Assembly: GCA_905618915.1 (NCBI GenBank)
Contig: CAJQTI010000006.1
Span: 1 to 64,000 of the forward strand
DNA length: 64,000 bases
From: an uncultured Candidatus Pelagibacter sp.
Lineage (GTDB): Bacteria > Pseudomonadota > Alphaproteobacteria > Pelagibacterales > Pelagibacteraceae
Direction of reading: 5' to 3'
In this document: piece after piece, positions 1 to 7,828 of the stretch
Position numbering within the stretch: position 1 is the stretch's first letter
Layout of the letters: every line of letters begins with the position of its first letter
Program-made: the position numbers and the translations under genes
Notes under the pieces: generated by a model
The model's input: the letters and a program-made list of their open reading frames with translations, nothing else
What the model was told of the DNA's origin: nothing
Databases searched by the model: none

Positions 1-44
1 TAGATACGGGAAATAAGCATGTAAATAGAAGGTTTTAAGTCTAT

Positions 45-1118
45 CTATATTAATTTTTCATCTTCATACACACAACATTTCTCTGGAGGAATATAAAGGT
101 TTACCTTTTCTGATGAAACTTCAGTTTCTCTATTTATTTTAGACTTGATTGTAAGGTTGCCCATTTTAGCGGTTAATAATTTATAATTTCCTAGGTCTTC
201 TACTTTTTCTACATCAACACTAATAACATTCTCTTTTTGACTTTCAGCTATCTTTATAAATTCAGATCTTATGCCTAATTTAACTTTATTATTTTTTAAT
301 TTTGACAAATCTGTAGCTGTTTTAATCAAAGTATCATTAATTTTAACACTATTATTTGATGAAGTTTCTGATTCGAATAAATTCATCGCAGGAGATCCTA
401 TAAAATACCCAACAAAAGTAGTTTTTGGTCTTTCAAATAATTCTTTAGGAGTTCCTGTTTGAACCACCTCACCTTCACTCATAACTATTATATTATCCGC
501 AAAAGTCATCGCTTCATTTTGATCGTGAGTTACATAAACTAGGGTTGTTTTATATTTCTCATTTATTTCCTTGAGATTTCTTCTTAATTTAAATTTTAGA
601 TCAGGGTCTATAACCGTTAATGGCTCATCCATTAATACTGCAGCAACATCTTCTCTTACAAGCCCTCTACCAAGCGAAATTAATTGTTTTTGATCGGCAG
701 TAAGTTTTCTAGCTGGTAATTTTAAAAAAGATTTTAAATTTAACGTTTCAGCTACAGAATTAACCCTTTCTTCCACTATTTCTTGAGAAAAATCTCTACA
801 TCTCAAAGGGAAAGCTAAATTATCATACACTGTCATGGTGCTATAGATAACTGGAAATTGAAATACTTGTGCAATGTTTCTACTCTCAGTTTTAAGGTCA
901 GTAACATCTTTTTCATCAAATAGTATTTTTCCCGATGAAGGTCTTACTAAGCCTGACACAATATTTAACATCGTTGTTTTTCCACACCCAGATGGTCCTA
1001 AAATTGCGTATCTTTTTCCATCTTCCCAAACCATTGAGAATGGGTTTAATGCATAAGTCGGATTAGGATCATTTGGATTATATGAGTGAGATATTTTATT
1101 TAAATTAATTTTAGACAT
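45..1118 (-). CDS. ABC transporter ATPase, GlpT/UgpC-type, with degenerate signature motif
   Basis: This is the cytoplasmic ATPase of a carbohydrate/polyol importer. Walker A GPSGCGKT lies at residues 41-48, a Q-loop near 88, Walker B VLMDEP at 161-166 and the H-loop histidine at 198. The signature LSGGQ is replaced by LTADQ (139-143). The C-terminal third looks like the MalK/UgpC regulatory TOBE region, and the length (357 aa) is normal. The start overlaps the end of the other ATPase gene by 8 bp, so the two are probably translated together and form a heterodimer. From memory, the LTADQ form is typical of one subunit of rhizobial GlpST-type glycerol importers. The substrate is inferred only. 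It is the last gene of the operon in the window. Confidence 0.9.
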   Translation of the reverse strand: MSKINLNKISHSYNPNDPNPTYALNPFSMVWEDGKRYAILGPSGCGKTTMLNIVSGLVRPSSGKILFDEKDVTDLKTESRNIAQVFQFPVIYSTMTVYDNLAFPLRCRDFSQEIVEERVNSVAETLNLKSFLKLPARKLTADQKQLISLGRGLVREDVAAVLMDEPLTVIDPDLKFKLRRNLKEINEKYKTTLVYVTHDQNEAMTFADNIIVMSEGEVVQTGTPKELFERPKTTFVGYFIGSPAMNLFESETSSNNSVKINDTLIKTATDLSKLKNNKVKLGIRSEFIKIAESQKENVISVDVEKVEDLGNYKLLTAKMGNLTIKSKINRETEVSSEKVNLYIPPEKCCVYEDEKLI

Positions 1119-2190
1119 TGCTACCTCTAAATGGAGATGAGGCTAAATTTCCAACTTCATCAAATGCATAAGCTCTATTGGATTTAAAGTTAATTTTAAC
1201 TTTATCACGAATTTTAAAATCCATCACTTCCTCTATACTAGTTATAATTTTTAAATTTCCCCTTGTGAGGTGTAGTAAAGTTTCTGAGCCACTAATTTCT
1301 GCAAGCTCCACTTCAAATTCAAAACCATTATCATTCAATTCAATATCAGACGCTCTTATACCAAAATTAAAATGCTTATCTTTTAATTTAGATAAATGAT
1401 CTGGAATATCTATTTCAATATCTTCAAATTTTATTTTATTAGAACCTAGGTCAGCTTTCAAAATATTCATAGGTGGGTCATTTGAAATAGCAGCAACCTT
1501 TAAATCTTTGGGATTTTCAAATATTTCTTTTGCAGCACCTACCTGTAGTACTCTACCTTCATCAAGAACAATGACTTCACCATTAAGTTCCATTGCCTCC
1601 CTAGGGTCCGTTGTTGAAAAAATTACAATACTTTCCTCTGATAGACCATTAACAAAGATATTTTTAAACTCTTCTCGCAACTGCTCTCTTAACTTGTAGT
1701 CTAAATTAACTAGTGGCTCATCAAGTAGTAAAATCTTTGCATTTTTTACAAGTGACCTTGCAACTGAAACCCTTTGTTGTTGGCCACCTGATAATTCTTG
1801 GATTTTTCTTTTTTCATAACCCTCTAGTCCTACTAATTTCAAAGATTTAAAAACCTCATCATTAATCTTTTGAGGGTCTAAACCTCTTTGTTTTAGAGGA
1901 AAAGCTATATTTTCAAAAACATTTAGGTGAGGGTAGTTAATGAATTGCTGATAAACCATGGCAATATTTCTTTTCCACACGGGTATCTCTAAAAAATTCT
2001 TATCTTCAAATCTAATCGATCCACTATCTGGCATAAGTAGCCCTGCTATTGTTTTTAATAAAGTAGTTTTCCCAGAAAGTGTTCTTCCCAAAATTGTATA
2101 CAATTTACCTTTTTCAAAATTAAAAGAGATTTTTCTTAACTGAAGTTCTTCAGTTAATTTATACGATAAGTTTTCACCAACTAAATTCAT
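1111..2190 (-). CDS. ABC transporter ATPase, GlpS-type, lacking the H-loop histidine
   Basis: This is the second ATPase of the same importer (359 aa). Walker A is GRTLSGKT (35-42), the signature is the canonical LSGGQ (133-137) and Walker B is ILLLDE (153-158). The H-loop reads STTD (192-195) where VTHD is expected, so a Thr replaces the switch histidine. It complements its partner: pairing the two gives one complete ATP site and one degenerate site. A TOBE-like C-terminal part follows the ATPase core. Its start codon overlaps the last base of the permease stop (TAATG), which shows tight coupling. The two-ATPase arrangement fits GlpSTPQV-like polyol transporters rather than homodimeric MalK systems. 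Confidence 0.9.
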   Translation of the reverse strand: MNLVGENLSYKLTEELQLRKISFNFEKGKLYTILGRTLSGKTTLLKTIAGLLMPDSGSIRFEDKNFLEIPVWKRNIAMVYQQFINYPHLNVFENIAFPLKQRGLDPQKINDEVFKSLKLVGLEGYEKRKIQELSGGQQQRVSVARSLVKNAKILLLDEPLVNLDYKLREQLREEFKNIFVNGLSEESIVIFSTTDPREAMELNGEVIVLDEGRVLQVGAAKEIFENPKDLKVAAISNDPPMNILKADLGSNKIKFEDIEIDIPDHLSKLKDKHFNFGIRASDIELNDNGFEFEVELAEISGSETLLHLTRGNLKIITSIEEVMDFKIRDKVKINFKSNRAYAFDEVGNLASSPFRGSNV

Positions 2191-3038
2191 TATTTAATTG
2201 CTCCTGATAGATTTCCTTTTGATAAATATCTCTCAACAATAAATGCAACAACAATTAATGGTGCAACAGAAACTAGTGCTGAGGCTGATAAACTCCACCA
2301 TGGCGTTATTGAAGAGTTTAAAGCTACAATTTTTACAGGAAGTAACTGCACTTCAGTAAAGGTTAAAATAAAAGCAAAAAAGAAATCAATCCATCCAAAT
2401 ATAATACAAAACATTCCAGCAACAATTAATCCAGGTATTGAATTTGGTAATACAACTTTATAAAATGCCTGGTAAGGATTACATCCATCTATCAATGCTG
2501 TTTCATCTATCTCTCTTGGAACTTTATTAAAAAAATCAACCATAATCCAAACTGCTATTGGCATTAACAAAACAATATAAACAACTATTAATCCAAATAG
2601 ACTGTCCAATAAGTTAACCGCACCAAGAAATAAAAAGAAAGGTATGGATAAAACTATTGGTGGCATAATTCTTTGAGAAATAAAGAAAAATGTAATGTCA
2701 TTATTCTTTATTGGACCAGCTTTGAATGTATATCTAGAAAGAGCATAAGCAGATAAGGTTCCAAGTATAATACTAACTAAACTTGCAGTGCATGTTACAA
2801 ACAAACTATTAAAATAAGGTTCAACAATATCCACCCCTCCTTGTGCTGGGGATTTAATTAAAACTCTCCAACCTTCTAAATTTGGTTCAAAATCAACCCA
2901 TGGAATGTAAGTAACACCTCCATTTACTGAATTAAAATCTTTAAACGAGGTTGTAAGAGCCCAAAGAAAAGGCGCCACAACAAAAACTGTCCAAACCGTT
3001 ATAAAAAAATATTTTAAAAATGTGTATAATTTTCCCAT
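2190..3038 (-). CDS. ABC transporter permease, MalG/UgpE family
   Basis: This inner-membrane permease (282 aa) is of the carbohydrate-uptake type 1 family and has about six hydrophobic segments. The EAA loop that contacts the ATPase is visible around residues 178-200 (ETALIDGCNPYQAF). A long periplasmic stretch follows the first membrane segment, as is usual for MalG/UgpE. It lies 2 bp from the other permease and overlaps the ATPase gene by 1 bp. It would form the pore with the MalF-like partner. The likely cargo is a small polyol or sugar, inferred from the ATPase type and the neighbouring alcohol dehydrogenase. Confidence 0.9.
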   Translation of the reverse strand: MGKLYTFLKYFFITVWTVFVVAPFLWALTTSFKDFNSVNGGVTYIPWVDFEPNLEGWRVLIKSPAQGGVDIVEPYFNSLFVTCTASLVSIILGTLSAYALSRYTFKAGPIKNNDITFFFISQRIMPPIVLSIPFFLFLGAVNLLDSLFGLIVVYIVLLMPIAVWIMVDFFNKVPREIDETALIDGCNPYQAFYKVVLPNSIPGLIVAGMFCIIFGWIDFFFAFILTFTEVQLLPVKIVALNSSITPWWSLSASALVSVAPLIVVAFIVERYLSKGNLSGAIK

Positions 3039-3040
3039 AT

Positions 3041-3901
3041 TTATTCTTTGAGTAATAGTTTGGTTAATACTTTTGCTATAACTGTTAAACTTATGATCAT
3101 TATTATTAAATATGTGAATGACATTGAGGCTGCATAACCCATCTGAAACTCTCTAAGTCCCTTAATAAAAATATAAAAACTTGATGTCTCAGTTGAAGTT
3201 CCTGGACCACCTGAGGTTAAAACATAAACGGTATCCATTATTTTTGAAGCTTCAATCAATCTAATAATAATTGCGCCAATAGATATGGGTGCCATCAATG
3301 GAAACGTTACATAAATAAATTTTCTAATTGGACTTGCTCCATCAATTGCAGCTGCTAAAAAAGGTTCTTTAGGTAGTGATAAAAGACCCGCCAATAATAG
3401 TAAAAACATAAAAGGTGTCCACTGCCAAACCTCAACAATAATTACAGTAATTTTAGCTAAAGTAGGGTCTGTAAGCCATTTTGGTGCAACATCAAATATC
3501 TGCAAAAGATCATTAACAGGCCCTAGTGACTCATGAAAAAAAGTTCTCCAAATAACTGTCATAATAACTGGAGTAGTCATCATGGGTATTAAAAATAATA
3601 CTCTAAAGAATCTTTGAAACTTAATTTCCTTCCAAACCATATGTGCTAAAGCAAAGCCAATTACATACTGTAAGGTTACAGTTGTAACTGACAAGAAACT
3701 TAACCTAATAAACGATTCCCAGAATCGCGGATCATCAGTGAATAACCTAACATAGTTTTCAAGGCCTATAAAATTTAAACCATTATAGCTATTCCACCCC
3801 GACAAACTTAAACGAACTACAAATATTATTGGGAAAATTAAGATACCTATAAGAACAAATAAACCTGGAAATAAAAAAACGTATTTATGTTTAAAGTTCA
3901 T
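3041..3901 (-). CDS. ABC transporter permease, MalF/UgpA family
   Basis: This is the second inner-membrane permease (286 aa, about six membrane segments). The EAA-type loop AAAIDGASPIRKF lies near residues 184-196, followed by a typical C-terminal GGPG segment. The gene follows the binding-protein gene after 63 bp that contain a perfect stem-loop, and it precedes the MalG-like permease by 2 bp. The N-terminus is short and has no large extra MalF-type periplasmic domain, as in UgpA/GlpP proteins. Family assignment is firm and substrate assignment is not. Confidence 0.9.
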   Translation of the reverse strand: MNFKHKYVFLFPGLFVLIGILIFPIIFVVRLSLSGWNSYNGLNFIGLENYVRLFTDDPRFWESFIRLSFLSVTTVTLQYVIGFALAHMVWKEIKFQRFFRVLFLIPMMTTPVIMTVIWRTFFHESLGPVNDLLQIFDVAPKWLTDPTLAKITVIIVEVWQWTPFMFLLLLAGLLSLPKEPFLAAAIDGASPIRKFIYVTFPLMAPISIGAIIIRLIEASKIMDTVYVLTSGGPGTSTETSSFYIFIKGLREFQMGYAASMSFTYLIIMIISLTVIAKVLTKLLLKE

Positions 3902-3928
3902 GTAATTGAATTTTGAATGTAATGTATA

Positions 3929-3951
3929 TGGCCACTAATTAAAAGTGGCCA
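3929..3951 (-). promoter_or_regulatory. Stem-loop between binding-protein and permease genes
   Basis: A perfect 8-bp inverted repeat, TGGCCACT and AGTGGCCA, is separated by a 7-base A/T loop. It sits in the only sizeable spacer inside the operon and is G/C-rich against a very A/T-rich background. No strong U-run follows on the minus strand. A structure at this position usually protects or attenuates the mRNA so that the binding protein is made in excess over the membrane subunits. That role is inferred from its position. Confidence 0.6.
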
Positions 3952-3964
3952 CATAAAGTTATTT

Positions 3965-5500
3965 TTATAACTTGTTGTCTTCCATTTTGACACCAACAGC
4001 ATAATCTTCTTGTACTGCTGATTTTCCAACTCTTTTGACAATTGCTTCCCACTCTTTAGCGACTTCATCCAGCGCTTCTTGAGGTGATAGCTGTCCAGCT
4101 AAAGCCTTAGAAGTTCCAGTTGCAACCGCACTAGTGAACTCAAATACACCACGTACTCTTAAAGGGAAAACTCTATTTTTACTTTTTTCCATATCTTTAA
4201 GTGTCTTAGTATAACTTTTAGCAATATCTGCATCCCAACCCATAGTATCTATATAAAGATTTGGATCGAAATCAGAGTTTTTAAATGGATTAACACCAAA
4301 GTTACCAATAGCTAAGTCAGCTTGGTGGTTTGCTCCGTTAGAAAAGAAACATAGATAGTCAAACGCCATCTCTTGCACTTTACTTTTCTTAGCAACACCT
4401 ACTGCCCAACCCCATACGATGTATGGTGCTTGGTTGTATTTGTTATCCCATTTGCCAGATACTCTATTCCAGACTTTATCTGCACCCGGAAGAGGAGCTG
4501 TACCTACTTTATTTTTGATAGGACTATCATCTTGCATCGCTGCAATAAAAGCATCATCCCATGAAAAACTAAACAAAGTTTGGCCACCACCAAATGATCC
4601 AATTTCATCACCTAGTCCAAAGTTAATTCCTCCTGGAGGAACATACTTAGTAGCTTCTACCCAGTCAGTTAAAGCCTCAACAAACCCTGGATTGTTAATG
4701 TTTGGTTTCATAGTTTCTAAATCAAAAAAGAAACCACCTGGAGTTCTTGGATTTTTAGCATACGCTACTGATCTACTGAAAAAAGCTGCGAACATTAAGT
4801 CGTCTTTTTTCATAACTTCAGCTGAACCGTATTCTTTTTCTCCATCTCCATCCCAATCCCAACCGTTAAAGTATTTGGCCATTTCGCCATATTCTTTCCA
4901 AGTTGTAGGAACTTTTAACTCTTTTCCAGTATCTGCTTTGTATTTCTTTTGCATCTCAGGATTATCAATTACATCTTTTCTGTATTTTAGATAATGCCTG
5001 TCTCCATCAACTGGATATTGATACATAGTTCCATCCCAAGAAGAAACACCCACATGAGATTTTGTTACATCTTTCATCTCTTTTGTGTTCATGTATTTTT
5101 TTGGAACTGGTGCTAAGTATTGTCTCCAGTCATTTATAAAGTTAGAAAATCCAAATACGATATCGTATGGAGATTGACCAGCTTTAAAAGGAACCATAGC
5201 TTTTGCATACAAATCACCTGCTGGTGTATGTGTTACATCTACTGTTGCACCCGTTAATTTAGAAAACTGTTCAGCATGAAGAGCTGTAGGCTGTCCAATT
5301 ACCGGAACTGCGTGCGTGTTTATTTTTAGAGTTTTTCCTTTGTAGTTCTTTTTTGAAATTTTCTCATAAGAACAGTCACCAGAAATATCTCCTGTTGCTT
5401 TGATATGTGGAAATTGATCGCTCCACTTATCTGCAAAAGCTGGACTAAATATCAGGACACCTGATATCATAGCACTTAAGCAAGTTTTTATTATTTTCAT
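3965..5500 (-). CDS. ABC transporter substrate-binding protein, family 1 (polyol/sugar type)
   Basis: This periplasmic binding protein has 511 aa. Residues 1-23 are a clear signal peptide ending ...SPAFA. The body is an extracellular solute-binding protein family 1 fold with typical segments such as AEQFSKLTGATVDV and the hinge region near SFSWDDAF. It is longer than common sugar-binding proteins (about 400-430 aa) and closer to the large GlpV-like polyol binders. An acidic loop DWDGDGEKEYG, with EF-hand-like spacing, occurs near residues 216-226 and could bind calcium. The gene lies between the dehydrogenase and the permeases. Glycerol or another small polyol is a guess. Confidence 0.9.
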   Translation of the reverse strand: MKIIKTCLSAMISGVLIFSPAFADKWSDQFPHIKATGDISGDCSYEKISKKNYKGKTLKINTHAVPVIGQPTALHAEQFSKLTGATVDVTHTPAGDLYAKAMVPFKAGQSPYDIVFGFSNFINDWRQYLAPVPKKYMNTKEMKDVTKSHVGVSSWDGTMYQYPVDGDRHYLKYRKDVIDNPEMQKKYKADTGKELKVPTTWKEYGEMAKYFNGWDWDGDGEKEYGSAEVMKKDDLMFAAFFSRSVAYAKNPRTPGGFFFDLETMKPNINNPGFVEALTDWVEATKYVPPGGINFGLGDEIGSFGGGQTLFSFSWDDAFIAAMQDDSPIKNKVGTAPLPGADKVWNRVSGKWDNKYNQAPYIVWGWAVGVAKKSKVQEMAFDYLCFFSNGANHQADLAIGNFGVNPFKNSDFDPNLYIDTMGWDADIAKSYTKTLKDMEKSKNRVFPLRVRGVFEFTSAVATGTSKALAGQLSPQEALDEVAKEWEAIVKRVGKSAVQEDYAVGVKMEDNKL

Positions 5501-5522
5501 TTATCCCTCTCGTTATTTATTA

Positions 5523-6584
5523 TTATGGAACTAAAACGGCTCTTCCCTTAACTTTACCTTCGTTAAGATCATGAAGCGCTTTATTAGCATCGCCTAATTT
5601 ATACTCTTGCATAGAAAGTGTAACTAACCCTTTGTTAGCTAACTCCATCAACTCATATAACTCAGACCACGTTCCTACTAAATTTCCAACTATTGTTTTT
5701 TCTGAAATAATTACATCAACAGCTAAAACTCTGATTTCTTCACCATAACCAACAATGTAATAATATCCACTACCTGCCGTCATTTTAATGCCCATTGCTG
5801 TTGATCCTTTTTCACCAACAAAATCGATTACAGCTTCACCACCCTTACCTTTAGTAAGCTCTAGAACTCTTTCAGTTTCGTTGCCATCAATTAAAACTCC
5901 CTCATCACCACCAAGTGACATCGCATGTTTTAATGCTTCAGCAGATTTTTCAACAATGATAATATTTGCAGCACACATTGCTTTTAAACATTGAATTGCA
6001 ATATGACCAAGTCCACCAGCACCAATAATTACACAGGTCTGGCCTGGTAATAAATGTCTAGTAGCTTTTTTAACAACTCTGTAAGCAGTTAGTCCAGCAT
6101 CTGAAAAAGGCGCAACATCTTTTGGTGCTAATATAGTGGGTAGTTTAATTAAGTTACGAACACTTGTTTTAAGTAGTTCTGCATAACCACCTTCTTTAAT
6201 ATTTAGACCTGGAAATGCTCCATCTTCAGCGTGTTGATCTAAACCTCTACGACAGCTCAAACAAGTTCCATCTGTTCCTGAAATAATTGGATGGAGAATA
6301 ACAGGGTCACCTTTTTTAAATCCTACAACATCTTTTCCTACTTCTTCAACCCATCCAGCATTTTCATGACCCATAACCATAGGTAACAAATCTCCTTTGG
6401 GATCTTGAATATGCTCCCAAACACCTTCAATAATATGTAGGTCAGTTCTGCAAACTCCTGCAGCACCAATTTTAACAATAACATCTGATGATTTTTCTAA
6501 TTTTGGATCTGGCATTTCTTGCTCAGTAACCCAAACCTTTTCATCCATCTTTGGATTATATTTATGTAAAACTTGTGCCTTCAT
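5523..6584 (-). CDS. Zinc-dependent alcohol dehydrogenase (MDR family)
   Basis: This is an NAD(P)-dependent medium-chain alcohol dehydrogenase (353 aa). The catalytic zinc ligands are visible as Cys45 (GVCRTDLH) and the GHE motif at 72-74. The nucleotide-binding motif GAGGLG is at 188-193. The structural-zinc lobe keeps only two of its usual four cysteines (C108, C111), as in several bacterial and archaeal homologues. It is the first gene of the minus-strand operon and is followed after 22 bp by the binding protein, so the imported substrate may be an alcohol or polyol that this enzyme oxidises. The 159-bp spacer upstream is shared with the divergent regulator. Confidence 0.9.
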   Translation of the reverse strand: MKAQVLHKYNPKMDEKVWVTEQEMPDPKLEKSSDVIVKIGAAGVCRTDLHIIEGVWEHIQDPKGDLLPMVMGHENAGWVEEVGKDVVGFKKGDPVILHPIISGTDGTCLSCRRGLDQHAEDGAFPGLNIKEGGYAELLKTSVRNLIKLPTILAPKDVAPFSDAGLTAYRVVKKATRHLLPGQTCVIIGAGGLGHIAIQCLKAMCAANIIIVEKSAEALKHAMSLGGDEGVLIDGNETERVLELTKGKGGEAVIDFVGEKGSTAMGIKMTAGSGYYYIVGYGEEIRVLAVDVIISEKTIVGNLVGTWSELYELMELANKGLVTLSMQEYKLGDANKALHDLNEGKVKGRAVLVP

Positions 6585-6604
6585 AATTTCTCTCTATTCT
6601 TTAA

Positions 6605-6627
6605 TTTGTTAATTTTTTTTTAACAAA
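6605..6627. promoter_or_regulatory. Inverted repeat in divergent promoter region (candidate operator)
   Basis: A perfect inverted repeat TTTGTTAA-N7-TTAACAAA lies between the dehydrogenase operon and the AcoR-like regulator. The half-site GTTAACAAA recurs near 6684-6692, where TGTT-N9-AACA also forms a looser dyad. Its position suits an operator for the neighbouring regulator. The A/T-rich context means chance cannot be excluded, and the T-tract spacer could also act as a bend. Confidence 0.35.
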
Positions 6628-6743
6628 CCCTATCCAATATGGCCGACAACAGAGAGTCAATCAGACAAAAAAGTGTTCAGAAAGTTAACAAAATACAACT
6701 TCTGGTTGGTTGTTGATTTTTTAATAAAGTTTTAAAATAAGAA

Positions 6744-7826
6744 ATGTCAAATTTCATATCTTTTGAAAAAGAATTCTCAGACCTTACTAAGAGAAGAGGT
6801 TTTTTACCTTCTTTGATTGATAAAGATATTTCTGATAGTTGGAAAAGATGTATTTCAAGTGGACTAGATCCACTTGAAAATCCAAAAAGAACAATTCTTA
6901 CTTCTAAAGAACTTGATGAGCTTAGAGAAAAAAATGAATATATCAGAAGACTGGTAAACCCTGAGCTTGAACTTTTGTATTCACAAATAGCTGGGACAAA
7001 CTTTATGGTAGCATATTCTGACAGTACGGGATCTGTTATGGATACTATTTATGATAAAACCTGTCTTAAAACTGATGTTGGAAAAATTGTAATACCGGGA
7101 TCAATTTGGAGAGAAGAAATTGGAGGTACAAATGGGTTGGGACAAGTTGTTACTCTTAATAAAGACTCTATAGTTTCAGGTAAAGAACATTTTTTTGAGT
7201 CACATGGAAAATTATCTTGTTTTGCAAGTCCCATACTAAATCATGAAGGGAAAACTATTGGTATAATAGATGCCTCTACTGATGTTCATTCAAGAGAACA
7301 ACATACTTTGGCTCTAGTTAAACTTGCTACAAAAAGTATCGAAACAAAATTATTTTTAAACCAATTTAAAGATGAATTAATTTTATCATTTCATCCACGT
7401 CAAGAATATTTAAGCACTAACAGTGTTGGTCTACTTGCGATTAATGGTGATGGATTTATTGTTGGCTCTAATTCAAATGCAAGAATTATGCTACATGGCC
7501 TCTTAACAATAAAGAATGAAAAGTTTAATAATATTTTTATTACTTCATTTTCTTCAATTGCGAATGAAATTTTACAAAATAAAATAACAAAAATTTCTGA
7601 TCATTTAGGTTCATCTGTTTTTATAATAAAAAGTCAAAATTTTAAGCAAAGAATACCCAAGGAAACAAAAGTAAAAAATCACGCATGCAATAACTGTAGG
7701 GGCTCAAAGTTTAAAGAAGATAGATGCACTTTAATTAAATCTACTTTTTTAGAAACTGGAAATATTAGTGCAGTTTCTAGGAGGCTAGGCGTTTCTCGAA
7801 CTACAATTTATAAACATTTAAAATAA
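6744..7826 (+). CDS. AcoR-like GAF/Fis-type transcriptional regulator without AAA+ domain
   Basis: This 360-aa DNA-binding regulator has the N-terminal part of AcoR-type activators: an SWKRC segment near residue 29, then a GAF-like sensor with IGGTNGLGQV near 129-138. It ends in a Fis-type helix-turn-helix (336-360, AVSRRLGVSRTTIYKHLK). The central sigma-54-activating AAA+ ATPase is absent, so it should work with ordinary sigma factors or as a repressor. Three cysteines (C315, C318, C328) in CNNC...C spacing precede the helix-turn-helix and could bind metal or sense redox state. It is divergent from the alcohol dehydrogenase/ABC operon, which it probably controls. Confidence 0.85.
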   Translation: MSNFISFEKEFSDLTKRRGFLPSLIDKDISDSWKRCISSGLDPLENPKRTILTSKELDELREKNEYIRRLVNPELELLYSQIAGTNFMVAYSDSTGSVMDTIYDKTCLKTDVGKIVIPGSIWREEIGGTNGLGQVVTLNKDSIVSGKEHFFESHGKLSCFASPILNHEGKTIGIIDASTDVHSREQHTLALVKLATKSIETKLFLNQFKDELILSFHPRQEYLSTNSVGLLAINGDGFIVGSNSNARIMLHGLLTIKNEKFNNIFITSFSSIANEILQNKITKISDHLGSSVFIIKSQNFKQRIPKETKVKNHACNNCRGSKFKEDRCTLIKSTFLETGNISAVSRRLGVSRTTIYKHLK

Positions 7827-7828
7827 AA

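Noticed and set aside
4419-4994. 191-codon plus-strand ORF inside the binding-protein gene
   Set aside because: It is antisense to a clear solute-binding protein and its translation shows no family features. The other-strand gene explains the open frame.
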